From Tepidiphilus sp. J10 (GTDB lineage Bacteria; Pseudomonadota; Gammaproteobacteria; Burkholderiales; Thiobacillaceae): 64,000 nt of DNA. The notes below the pieces were generated by a model. It did no database searches. It worked only from the letters and a program-made list of their open reading frames with translations, and was not told the DNA's origin. The number at the start of each line of letters is the position of its first letter. Position 1 is the stretch's first letter. Location of the stretch: positions 111,079 to 175,078 of the forward strand of contig CAMDGQ010000001.1 in the NCBI GenBank assembly GCA_945897955.1. The letters are read 5' to 3'. A program made the translations under genes and the position numbers. Positions 17,131-27,024 of this stretch are shown here, piece by piece.

Positions 17131-17697
17131 GTGGGAACGACCGTCTTCATAGCTGGATCGATGAATATCAAAAACCTTGATGCCAAGGTCATAGAGCGTA
17201 TCGACAACATAGTTTCAAAGGGCTTTGACGTGGTCGTGGGCGATGCGGACGGTGCCGACACCTCCATACAGCGGCACCTATTCAGCCTGGGTGACGCGAA
17301 GACCACGGTGTTCTGCAGTGGAAGTCGACCGCGCAACAACGTTGGAGACTGGCCAATCCACGTCGTTGAGACCACTCACGCGGAGGGTACTCGTGCGTTC
17401 TTCACTGCCAAGGACATCAAGATGGCTGAGGCAGCTGACTACGGCCTGATGATTTGGGACACCAAGAGTACGGGCACCTTGAGCAACGTGCTTGAGCTCC
17501 TTGCACGCAAGAAGAAGTCTGTCGTGTTTGTCAACAAGGCCAAATTGTTCAAGAACGTCGGCGATGTGAATCAGCTTGAGGAACTGGTCGCTTACATGTC
17601 AGAGGTGGCTAGGCGCAAGGCCGAAGACAAGATTAAGCTCACGGAGCGCATCGAGGCATTGAAGCACGAGCAGGTGCAGGTGCAGTTGTTTGCATAG
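17131..17697 (+). CDS. SLOG-like Rossmann-fold protein
   Basis: The 188-residue product begins with a Rossmann strand VFIAGSM, then a helix, VVVGDADGADTSIQ (residues 34-47) resembling the nucleotide-binding G-rich stretch of SLOG/DUF2493-type proteins, a middle domain with ADYGLMIWDTKSTGT (about 106-120), and a C-terminal helical tail of about 45 residues. SLOG domains bind nucleotides or their derivatives. The start is GTG 17131, 3 bp after the phosphoribosyltransferase stop. What ligand or partner it has is unknown. Confidence 0.7.
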   Translation: MGTTVFIAGSMNIKNLDAKVIERIDNIVSKGFDVVVGDADGADTSIQRHLFSLGDAKTTVFCSGSRPRNNVGDWPIHVVETTHAEGTRAFFTAKDIKMAEAADYGLMIWDTKSTGTLSNVLELLARKKKSVVFVNKAKLFKNVGDVNQLEELVAYMSEVARRKAEDKIKLTERIEALKHEQVQVQLFA

Positions 17698-18078
17698 GCG
17701 ATAAGCAATCGTTCCGAAGGAACTATGGCCCACGCCCGCTTACCTCTTCATTGCCGACGTAGACGGCTTCGATTGCCAAAGTCCGTTCAGGCCGAAGGGG
17801 AGCCAGTCAGTTGTTGCTCTGTGCGACCGCTCTAATCGGTTACCTGCCTGAGAACCGCCAAAGCGGCGAATGACTCCAGGGGCCGCACGTCAAATATCTC
17901 AGTTTCCAACGTGATCAGACTGCATTGGCCACAACACGCAGATAGCCTCGTTGTGATTGCTGGTGATCTGGTTTCTTACACTCCGCTGCAACACCTACTC
18001 CTCCTTGAAACCTGTGCTCGGCATCCGTCGAGCTCAACCATCGTGTCCGACTAGGGACACAACTTCAAGGAGAGCACC
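17698..18078. other. Gene-free stretch upstream of the SSB-tip protein gene
   Basis: I find no credible gene in these 381 bp. Near the right end, GTGTCC (18043-18048), a six-base loop and GGACAC (18055-18060) form a perfect inverted repeat 18 bp before the start codon, a possible operator or leader hairpin. The rest has the look of decayed or regulatory DNA. Confidence 0.5.
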
Positions 18079-18852
18079 ATGGGCATCACTAACACCACCA
18101 ACGAAGTTTCCAGCACTAATGTTCGCTACAGCGCCTTTCTCGGGATGCTGTACGTCAGCAGTGCGGAGAACGAGGCCCTTATCAAGGAAGCCAAAATCCA
18201 TGCTGGAGGCGAATCGGAAGTCAAGAAGGGCTTCCAGGGCAACAAGGGAGATTCCCCTTCAGCCAAGGCCATAGCCCTCCTTCGCGAGAAGGGCGTCACA
18301 CCCTGCAAGGTCTCTGGCGTTTTAACCAGCGCTCGGGTTATAGAGCGGGATGTTGAAGGTCGTAAGACCCCGTACCTGAACGTGTCGCTCAAGGACGAGG
18401 ACGGTCGCTATTACATCTCAATTGCCTTGGCCCAGTCCGGCGCCCAAATGCTGGCCCGCAAGATGGTGAACGCTGAACCCGGTGTCGAAACCGAGATCAT
18501 GATGTTCGCCACCTACGGCCAGAAAGAGGGGGCTTCCCGTGCGTATGCCAACCACGGTGCCACCGTGCGCCAGCATGGCAAGGAAGTAGTCTCGCTTGAT
18601 CCAAAGGACAGCCTTGTGCCACAAGTCAACGCGGCGACGAAGGCCCTGAAGGATGCAGGCGTGGACGACAAGGAAACCATCGGCAAGCGTCGCCAGGCGG
18701 TCGAACTTCAGTTCCATCTTGGTCTCATGACCGAGGTCGAGAAGAAGTTCACTGACTTCTATGCCAGCCGGGAGATTCCCGCCAATGGTCACGACGCTGG
18801 AACGGATGAGGTTCCTTTCGATGACGATGATGGTGATGGGATCCCGTTTTAG
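18079..18852 (+). CDS. Unknown ICE protein with an SSB-like acidic C-terminal tip
   Basis: A 257-residue protein that I do not recognise as a family. Its final ten residues are DDDDGDGIPF, which resembles the acidic tip ending in DIPF by which single-stranded-DNA-binding proteins recruit replication and repair enzymes. A central segment (about residues 70-115) is strand-rich (CKVSGVLTSARVIER, YLNVSLKDEDGRYYISIAL), compatible with an OB fold. The ATG follows aaggagag at good spacing. A strong terminator follows. The likely role is ssDNA binding during ICE replication or repair; this is inference. Confidence 0.6.
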   Translation: MGITNTTNEVSSTNVRYSAFLGMLYVSSAENEALIKEAKIHAGGESEVKKGFQGNKGDSPSAKAIALLREKGVTPCKVSGVLTSARVIERDVEGRKTPYLNVSLKDEDGRYYISIALAQSGAQMLARKMVNAEPGVETEIMMFATYGQKEGASRAYANHGATVRQHGKEVVSLDPKDSLVPQVNAATKALKDAGVDDKETIGKRRQAVELQFHLGLMTEVEKKFTDFYASREIPANGHDAGTDEVPFDDDDGDGIPF

Positions 18853-18874
18853 ATCCCTGAATCCTGTACTACCC

Positions 18875-18910
18875 CGATCCCGCCTGGTCTCTGACCGGCG
18901 GGGTTTTTTT
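18875..18910 (+). terminator. Rho-independent terminator after the SSB-tip gene
   Basis: The stem CCCGCC plus inner GGTC pairs with GACC plus GGCGGG, followed by seven T at 18904-18910. It is the last terminator inside the ICE. Confidence 0.9.
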
Positions 18911-18983
18911 GTCTAAACATCGCCTGGGAAACCGCATATAATCTAGCCGAACCCATGCTATTTTGTTTAGACAAATATCGCCT
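18908..18983. repeat. 11-bp inverted repeat with adjacent direct repeats near the ICE right end
   Basis: TTTGTCTAAAC (18908-18918) and GTTTAGACAAA (18965-18975) are exact inverted copies, 30-105 bp from the tRNA fragment. Each is followed on the plus strand by ATCGCCT (18919-18925 and 18977-18983). Position and spacing suit arm-type integrase or excisionase binding sites. A TATAAT at 18937-18942 lies between them. Confidence 0.5.
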
Positions 18984-19012
18984 AACTTGTTGATTATTAA
19001 AGTTTGCAAATG

Positions 19013-19060
19013 TGCATGGGGTGCAGGGGGTCGGAAGTTCGAGTCTTCTCGCCCCGACCA
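19013..19060 (+). other. attR: 3' fragment of tRNA-Pro(GGG)
   Basis: The stretch contains the anticodon loop ATGGGGT (anticodon GGG), the variable region, the T arm with TTCGAGT flanked by GAAG/CTTC, the acceptor strand CGCCCCG, the discriminator A and CCA. There is no D arm or 5' acceptor strand upstream. This is what remains at the distal end when an element integrates into the 3' part of a tRNA gene; the whole tRNA should be at the other end of the ICE. Confidence 0.82.
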
Positions 19061-19085
19061 AACAAAATCAAGCACTTAGCAGAAA

Positions 19086-19115
19086 ATAAAAAGCCGAAGA
19101 AATTCGGCTTTTTCC
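19086..19115 (+). terminator. Original chromosomal terminator of the tRNA-Pro gene
   Basis: AAGCCGAA (19091-19098), loop GAAA, TTCGGCTT (19103-19110), then more T. It lies 30 bp after the tRNA fragment, where the terminator of the uninterrupted tRNA gene would be, and so marks the chromosomal side of attR. Confidence 0.85.
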
Positions 19116-19138
19116 ATTTTGGAGCGAACGTGGGAACA

Positions 19139-19408
19139 TTATTCAGGCTTGTTCCCAAATCTGCTTCCGCCGCTTGACCGCCATCGCCCATTGCGCGGGG
19201 TTAGTTCAGCCAGGCACAGGTTTTCGTCGATCTCGATCAGCTCGGTTAATAGGCGCAGCGTCACGAAAGCATGTCCAGCACACCCACGTGCCGTGAGCGG
19301 ATCACAGGCGAGGGCAGCCAGCAGTCGGGCATCCAGATCATTGTCAGGAATGATCGTTAGATAGCGATCCTGGTGCTGGGCCACTGCCATCCCCTCCGGA
19401 TTTACCAT
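19139..19408 (-). CDS. Hypothetical small protein next to attR
   Basis: An 89-residue frame, unrecognised, with the hydrophobic helix-like stretch DLDARLLAALACDPL and a second FVTLRLLTELIEIDE. The start is uncertain: several ATG/GTG codons occur around a ggagggg at its 5' end. It overlaps nothing else and has a protein-like composition, but it may be a remnant. It points back toward the ICE end. Confidence 0.35.
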   Translation of the reverse strand: MVNPEGMAVAQHQDRYLTIIPDNDLDARLLAALACDPLTARGCAGHAFVTLRLLTELIEIDENLCLAELTPRNGRWRSSGGSRFGNKPE

Positions 19409-19684
19409 GGCCAATCTGTCAGACCGGCCTCATATCCTGAAGATATTCAAGGCGATCGATCAGCGCGGTCGATTCGTTCGCCGGCACTGCAACAAGGTCG
19501 GCTTTCCTTCCTGTTCTGTGAATTGAGTGGTCTTTTGGATACGTCTCCTCGAGGGGGCAAGAAATGACGAATGTTGGAAGCCGGATAGGAATATTGATGT
19601 ACGAGCGGGATCGGTGCGACCTGTATAGGATTCACCCAGTTCAATCCTGGGCCGCACGACTCAAGCGCCGTCATCCCTCAACCC
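19409..19684. other. Gap before the hupT-like gene with possible remnants
   Basis: No confident gene. A 39-codon frame (19407-19526) with a basic, coding-like composition (RPHILKIFKAIDQRGRF) starts on top of the opposite-strand start of the small hypothetical gene. It may be a broken gene left beside the insertion site. Confidence 0.35.
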
Positions 19685-21022
19685 ATGTCCGGCAAGCATT
19701 CCAGTCCTCCCATCCTCGCCGAAGGCCTGCAGAGCCTGGGCGAGGACGCATGGATCGAGGTGATCCAGAAGATGGACGAGGTGTACAACGATCTGCTCCA
19801 GTACGAGGTGGCGCTGGAGGAGAAGAACGCGGCGCTGGAGGAGTCGCAGCAATTCGTGTTCTCGGTGCTGGCGTCGATGTCCGACATTCTGGTGGTGTGC
19901 GGCCGGGATGGCCGCATCGAGACGGTGAATCACGCACTGGTGGCGTTTGCCGGCAAACCGGAAAGTGCGTTGATCGGCACGCCGTTGTTTGATCTGTTTG
20001 CAGATGCGGCCGCCCGTGCCAGCGCCGAGCAACTGTTCGCCAGCCACGGTCTGAAAGGACTGGCCGATTGCGAGCTGGCGTTGCGTGGTGGCGATGGCGG
20101 CGCGGTGCCGGTATCGCTCAATTGCACGCCGCGCTTCAGCCATCAGGGCGTGCAGGTTGGCATGGTCATCACGGGCCGGCCGGTGGGCGAGCTGCGCCGC
20201 GCTTATCAGGCGCTGCGCGAGGCGCACGAAGACCTGAAGCGCACCCAGCAACAATTGCTGCATTCGGAAAAGATGGCCTCGCTCGGGCGTCTGGTCGCGG
20301 GCGTGGCACATGAACTGAACAATCCGATCAGCTTCGTGCTGGGTAACGCGCATGCGCTGCATCGTTACGCGCAGCGACTGGAAACCTATCTCGCCGCAAT
20401 TCATGCCGGCAAGCCGAAGGCGGTGCTTGCCGAGATGCGGCGTGATCTGCGCATCGACCGGCTGCTGGAAGACTTGCCGCCGCTGATCGAAGGCACCGTG
20501 GAAGGGGCCGAGCGCACGCGCGACATCGTCGACAGCCTGAAGCGCTTTTCCGCCGTCGATCGCAACGAAAGCCAGCCGTTCAACCTGATCCAGGTCATCG
20601 AGCAGGCGGTGCATTGGGTGACCAGGGCGGCAACCGACAAGCTCAAGGTGGAAATGCGCTTGCCGGAGGGCATTGGCGTGCTGGGCTCCGCCGGGCAGAT
20701 GCAGCAGGTGGTAATGAATTTGGTGCAGAACGCCTGCGATGCCACCACCGATGAGGCGCAACCGCGCCTGGAGATTTCGGCCCGGCAGATTGGCGATCAC
20801 GTAGAGGTAGCCTTCCGCGACAATGGGCCGGGCATCCCGCCGGAAAACCAGCCCCACCTGTTCGAGCCGTTCTTTACCACCAAACCGGTGGGCAAGGGCA
20901 CCGGGCTTGGGCTGGCGATCAGTTACGGCATCGTCGAACGTCATGGCGGCAGCCTTGCGGCGAGCAATCTGCCCCAGGGCGGCGCCGAGTTTATTTTGTC
21001 TCTTCCCCTGGTGCGTAAATGA
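19685..21022 (+). CDS. hupT: PAS-domain sensor histidine kinase, HupT/HoxJ-like
   Basis: A 445-residue cytoplasmic histidine kinase. Seen: an N-terminal coiled region, a PAS domain (about residues 57-165), a linker coiled coil, the phospho-acceptor His209 in AGVAHELNNPISF, an N box (QQVVMNLVQNACDA), a G1 box (DNGPGIP), an F box (FEPFFTTK) and a G2 box (GTGLGLAIS). HupT/HoxJ kinases control hydrogenase gene transcription together with HupR/HoxA and a regulatory hydrogenase. The assignment follows from the His-box sequence style and the hupK-hypA-hypB neighbours. No ribosome-binding site is obvious before ATG 19685. It overlaps the next gene by 4 bp. Confidence 0.75.
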   Translation: MSGKHSSPPILAEGLQSLGEDAWIEVIQKMDEVYNDLLQYEVALEEKNAALEESQQFVFSVLASMSDILVVCGRDGRIETVNHALVAFAGKPESALIGTPLFDLFADAAARASAEQLFASHGLKGLADCELALRGGDGGAVPVSLNCTPRFSHQGVQVGMVITGRPVGELRRAYQALREAHEDLKRTQQQLLHSEKMASLGRLVAGVAHELNNPISFVLGNAHALHRYAQRLETYLAAIHAGKPKAVLAEMRRDLRIDRLLEDLPPLIEGTVEGAERTRDIVDSLKRFSAVDRNESQPFNLIQVIEQAVHWVTRAATDKLKVEMRLPEGIGVLGSAGQMQQVVMNLVQNACDATTDEAQPRLEISARQIGDHVEVAFRDNGPGIPPENQPHLFEPFFTTKPVGKGTGLGLAISYGIVERHGGSLAASNLPQGGAEFILSLPLVRK

Positions 21023-22134
21023 ATCTGGAAGGTCGTATCGATATCACGCTGGAGCGCGGCGGTGACGCGCCGGTTGGCGTACGCGTCGAATCGAGCCGGC
21101 CGCAGCTGGCGCAGAAGTTGATGGCCGGACGCGAGCCTGCCGAGGCAGCGAATCTGGCCGGATTGATTTTCAGCCTGTGCGGCAAGGCGCAGCGGATTGC
21201 AGCCGAAGCTGCCTGCGAAGCGGCTCAGGACTTGCAGGCCGATGCGGCGACCGGATTGCAAAGGGAACAGGCCGTCTTGCTGGAACTGGCGCAGGAACAC
21301 GCCTGGCGATTGTTGCTGAACTGGCCCGAGCAGGCCGGCGCGGCGCTCGGCATCGCCCCCGATATGGCCAGCCTGCTGCGTTTGAGAAAGGCAGCGGGTG
21401 ATACGGCACAGTTTGCCGAGACACTGGATGACCTGTTGCAAATCGTCTTGCTGGGTGAACCCGCCGCAGTCTGGCTGGCGCGCGATCTGGCCGGTTTCGA
21501 TGTCTGGCGCGAGGCGGGGGGGACGTCGGTCGCGCGGCTGTTTGCAGAACTGGGGCTTGCTGCGGATTTCGGTGTCAGCCAGGCCTGCCTGCTGCCCTCG
21601 CTGCACGCCTTGCCGGACGCGGCTGCGCGCGACCTGGCGGACCGTGCGCTGGCCGACGCGGCCTTCTGCGCGCAACCGATCTGGCGCGATGCGCCCGCCG
21701 AAACCGGCGCTATCGCGCGCCTTGACGGGCGGGAGCCGCTCGCAACCTGGATCGCAAAACGCGGCCGGGGCGCCGGTGCGCGACTGCTGGCACGCTTGCT
21801 GGAACTGGCGATGTTGCCGTCCGTTCTCACCCGGCTTGCGAGCGGGAGTCGAACGAACATGGTTCGGGCCTGGCGACTGGGCGACAATAGCGGCCTTGCC
21901 GGTGTCGAAACTTCGCGCGGCTTGTTGCTGCATGTGGTGCGCTTGTTTGAAGGCAGAGTCGTGGAATACCGCATCGTTGCGCCCACCGAGTGGAACTTCC
22001 ACCCGGCCGGCGCCCTGGTGCAGGCCTTGTCCGGCCTGGCGCCGGGGGACGATCTGGCTGCACGCGCCGGTCTGGTAGCCCAGGCGCTGGACCCGTGTGT
22101 TGCATTTGGTATCAATGTGAAAGACGTGAGGTAG
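21019..22134 (+). CDS. hupK: HupK-like hydrogenase expression/formation protein
   Basis: A 371-residue protein resembling the C-terminal half of a [NiFe]-hydrogenase large subunit. The last residues DPCVAFGINVKD mimic the large-subunit motif DPCxxCxxH but lack the second Cys and the His, so it cannot bind the metal centre the same way. HupK proteins are thought to act as scaffolds in hydrogenase maturation. It overlaps hupT by 4 bp and is followed 3 bp later by hypA. Confidence 0.75.
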   Translation: MNLEGRIDITLERGGDAPVGVRVESSRPQLAQKLMAGREPAEAANLAGLIFSLCGKAQRIAAEAACEAAQDLQADAATGLQREQAVLLELAQEHAWRLLLNWPEQAGAALGIAPDMASLLRLRKAAGDTAQFAETLDDLLQIVLLGEPAAVWLARDLAGFDVWREAGGTSVARLFAELGLAADFGVSQACLLPSLHALPDAAARDLADRALADAAFCAQPIWRDAPAETGAIARLDGREPLATWIAKRGRGAGARLLARLLELAMLPSVLTRLASGSRTNMVRAWRLGDNSGLAGVETSRGLLLHVVRLFEGRVVEYRIVAPTEWNFHPAGALVQALSGLAPGDDLAARAGLVAQALDPCVAFGINVKDVR

Positions 22135-22137
22135 GAA

Positions 22138-22479
22138 ATGCACGAAATGTCGCTCGCCGAGGGCATCCTTCAGATCGTTGAGGATGCCGCCGCCGGACAG
22201 GGTTTCAAACGCGTGACGGAAGTGCGCCTGGAAATCGGTGCGTTGTCCGGCGTCGAAATCGAGGCGTTGAATTTCTGTCTTGACATGGTGCTGAAGGACA
22301 GCATCGCCGACGGCGCGCGCATCGAACTGGAAAAGACGCCCGGCCAGGGCTACTGCCTTGGCTGTGGCGAAAACGTGCTGATCAACGCGCTCTACGATGC
22401 CTGCCCGAAATGCGGCAGTTATCAGGTGCAGGCTACCGGTGGCACGGAAATGCGGGTCAAGGATTTATTGGTCGAATAA
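22138..22479 (+). CDS. hypA: Hydrogenase maturation nickel metallochaperone HypA
   Basis: A 113-residue HypA. It begins with the nickel-binding MHEMSL (His2), and the zinc domain has CLGCG (about residue 73) and CPKCGS (about residue 90). HypA works with HypB to insert nickel into the hydrogenase large subunit. It lies 3 bp after hupK and 16 bp before hypB. Confidence 0.95.
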   Translation: MHEMSLAEGILQIVEDAAAGQGFKRVTEVRLEIGALSGVEIEALNFCLDMVLKDSIADGARIELEKTPGQGYCLGCGENVLINALYDACPKCGSYQVQATGGTEMRVKDLLVE

Positions 22480-22495
22480 CTTCAGGAGTCTGACG

Positions 22496-23524
22496 ATGTG
22501 TACCGTTTGCGGCTGCGGCCAGGGTGAAACAAAGATAGAGGGTCATGATCATGGGCATCCCCATGATCACGAACACGCGCATCCCCACGATCACACGCAT
22601 GAGCACAGCCATGCCGACGGCAGCGTGCACAGCCATCCGCATGCGCACGAACACAGCCATGCCCACACGGGCCATGATCACGCGCACGAGCCACTGCACG
22701 ACAACAACGCGCCGCACTATCACGAACACAAGGGCGAGCTGCACTACGGCCTCGGCCCCGCCCACGCGCACGCGCCCGGTCTGAGCCAGGCGCGCATGGT
22801 GCAGATCGAGCAGGACATCCTGGGCAAGAACAACGGCTATGCCGCCGAGAACCGGCAATACTTTTCCGAGCATGGCCTGTTCGCCATCAATCTGGTTTCC
22901 AGTCCCGGTTCCGGCAAGACCACGCTGCTGGTGAAGACCATCGAAGCCCTCGCTGGCAGCCTGTCGGTGGCGGTGGTCGAGGGCGACCAGCAGACCAGCA
23001 ACGATGCCGATCGCATCCGCGCCACCGGCGCCCCGGCGATACAGGTCAACACCGGCAAGGGTTGCCACCTCGACGCGCACATGGTCGGCCACGCGCTGGA
23101 GCGCCTGAACCTGCCCGACGACAGTCTGTTGATGATCGAAAACGTCGGCAATCTGGTTTGCCCTGCCGGCTTTGATCTGGGCGAGGCGCACAAGGTGGTG
23201 ATCCTGTCGGTCACCGAGGGCGAGGACAAGCCGCTGAAATACCCGGACATGTTCCATGCCGCCGACCTGATGATTCTCAACAAGATCGACCTGCTGCCGT
23301 ATCTCAGTTTCGATGTCGAAAAATGCATCGAGTACGCCCACCGGATCAACCCCAAGCTGGAAGTGCTAAAGGTTTCCGCGACCAGCGGTGAGGGTATGAA
23401 ATGCTGGCTGGCCTGGCTAACCGAAGGCGTCGATGTCGCCGTCTCCGCGCGACAGCAGAACGTGAATCTGCTCAGGCAACGGATCGCCGAACTGGAAGCG
23501 CAACTGGCGGCGGTGAAGGAATAG
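22496..23524 (+). CDS. hypB: Hydrogenase nickel incorporation GTPase HypB
   Basis: A 342-residue HypB. Seen: the N-terminal CTVCGCG metal motif, a very His-rich stretch (about residues 17-90) suited to nickel storage, the P-loop [11 protein letters not shown] (about residues 139-149), the switch region [14 protein letters not shown], and NKIDLL. ATG 22496 is preceded by caggagt; the longer frame from 22397 runs inside hypA and is rejected. hypF, hypC, hypD and hypE are not downstream; gyrA follows after a 279-bp gap. Confidence 0.95.
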   Translation: MCTVCGCGQGETKIEGHDHGHPHDHEHAHPHDHTHEHSHADGSVHSHPHAHEHSHAHTGHDHAHEPLHDNNAPHYHEHKGELHYGLGPAHAHAPGLSQARMVQIEQDILGKNNGYAAENRQYFSEHGLFAINLVSSPGSGKTTLLVKTIEALAGSLSVAVVEGDQQTSNDADRIRATGAPAIQVNTGKGCHLDAHMVGHALERLNLPDDSLLMIENVGNLVCPAGFDLGEAHKVVILSVTEGEDKPLKYPDMFHAADLMILNKIDLLPYLSFDVEKCIEYAHRINPKLEVLKVSATSGEGMKCWLAWLTEGVDVAVSARQQNVNLLRQRIAELEAQLAAVKE

Positions 23525-23568
23525 CGAAGTCATCGCTCCACCGCCGCAAATCGCGACGAAGGAACACG

Positions 23569-23624
23569 GCAGGGTGTGCCATGCGCACTTTTTGACATGA
23601 AATGGTGCGCACGGCGCACCCTGC
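23569..23624. repeat. REP-like palindromic element downstream of hypB
   Basis: Arms of 20 bp (23569-23588 and 23605-23624) are inverted copies with two mismatches, beginning GCAGGGTG and ending CACCCTGC, around a 16-bp loop containing a T-run. It can fold into a strong hairpin and resembles dispersed extragenic palindromes of Betaproteobacteria. It may also end the hyp transcript. Confidence 0.7.
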
Positions 23625-23718
23625 TGAATCCGTCACAGCTGCCTGCGCCGGGGAAGCCTCCTCAACCGCCAGAGGGGAAGGCGAGACCGATATGCATCCC
23701 GGAGATGGGGGTGAGCCG

Positions 23719-23727
23719 TGCTAAAAT
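23719..23727 (+). promoter_or_regulatory. Possible extended -10 promoter for gyrA
   Basis: TGcTAAAAT about 77 bp before the gyrA start. No good -35 box is visible, which suits an extended -10 promoter. A similar CTAAAATCGC precedes tsaB. Confidence 0.4.
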
Positions 23728-23803
23728 CGCCCGGCTTTTTTGAGCAAAAAACGCCAGTAAAAACAAAACGCTACCCAGCCTAAATACCCGAGACACCCCC
23801 GCA

Positions 23804-26419
<2,616 letters not shown>

Positions 26420-26449
26420 TCGCAGGACCATTTCAGGAGGATTCACCCA

Positions 26450-27019
26450 ATGTCCACCGCTATCCTGTTCTACGGACCGGTTCTGATCCTGCTGGTCTAT
26501 GGCGTGTTCATCTACAACAGCCTGGTGCGGATCAAGCACAACGTCGCCAAGGCCTGGTCGAACATCGACGTGCTGCTCAAGCAGCGGCATGACGAGTTGC
26601 CCAAGCTGATCGAAACCTGCAAGCAATACAAGCAGTTCGAGCAGGACACTCTGCGCCAGGTCACCGAAGCGCGCAGCCGCGTGCAGCAGGCCGGCGCGAT
26701 CGGCGACATCCCGGCGCTGGGTCTGGCGGAAGGCGCGCTGCGCATGGGGCTGGGGCAGATTTTCGCGGTGGTCGAGGCTTATCCTGAACTGCGCGCAAAC
26801 GAGCATTTCGCCCAATTGATGTCTCGCATCACCGGCCTGGAAGACGCCATCGCCGACCGCCGCGAGTTGTATAACGAACACGTCAACATCAACAACGCCC
26901 GTATCGAACAGTTTCCCGATGTGTTCGTGGCGCACCTGTTCGGCTTCGGCGCGAAGGCGCTGCTCAGCTTCAGCGCGGCCGACAAGAAGGACGTCGACGT
27001 CAAGGCCTTGTTCAGCTGA
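26450..27019 (+). CDS. LemA family protein (GIDE partner)
   Basis: A 189-residue LemA protein: an N-terminal membrane helix (about residues 3-24), then the three-helix LemA domain with VRIKHNVAKAWSNIDVLLKQRHDELPKL and an ENARELYNEHV-type late segment (DRRELYNEHVNINNARIEQFP). LemA function is unsettled; it is membrane-bound with a cytoplasmic or periplasmic coiled domain. A good ribosome-binding site (caggagg) precedes it. The GIDE-domain gene begins 5 bp after its stop, a recurrent pairing. Confidence 0.92.
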   Translation: MSTAILFYGPVLILLVYGVFIYNSLVRIKHNVAKAWSNIDVLLKQRHDELPKLIETCKQYKQFEQDTLRQVTEARSRVQQAGAIGDIPALGLAEGALRMGLGQIFAVVEAYPELRANEHFAQLMSRITGLEDAIADRRELYNEHVNINNARIEQFPDVFVAHLFGFGAKALLSFSAADKKDVDVKALFS

Positions 27020-27024
27020 TCGCC

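Larger units (their letters stand above)
1..19060. mobile_element. Right-hand part of an integrative and conjugative element (F-type T4SS), ending at a tRNA-Pro attR
   Basis: Seen: a continuous rightward F-type transfer gene block from the left edge to 12070, then an XRE/ImmA regulatory pair and cargo genes, ending in a 48-bp 3' piece of tRNA-Pro(GGG) at 19013-19060 with no 5' half beside it. A promoterless tRNA 3' end next to foreign genes is the usual mark of an element inserted into a tRNA gene. traL/E, traD, relaxase, oriT and integrase are not in the window and are presumed to lie to the left. traW, traU and traN are not between traC and traG here, unlike F or SXT/R391. The cargo between about 12.1 and 18.9 kb looks more AT-rich in places than the chromosome. 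Confidence 0.85.

Noticed and set aside
18849..19191. Overlapping minus-strand frames covering the tRNA-Pro fragment (peptides such as WSGREDSNFRPPAP)
   Set aside because: These are the well-known false frames read from the reverse complement of tRNA 3' ends; they overlap the terminator and attR.
19564..19992. Plus-strand frame of 142 codons before and into the hupT-like gene
   Set aside because: It overlaps the N-terminal part of a well-supported kinase in a different frame and is Arg/Gly-rich as expected of a shadow frame.
22545..22720. Repetitive CATGCCCAC-type units that look like a tandem repeat
   Set aside because: They encode the His-rich N-terminal domain of HypB and are not a CRISPR array or independent repeat.
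22457..23341. Long minus-strand frame over hypB
   Set aside because: Shadow of hypB; its Val/Met/Arg-rich part mirrors the His-rich codons of the real gene.
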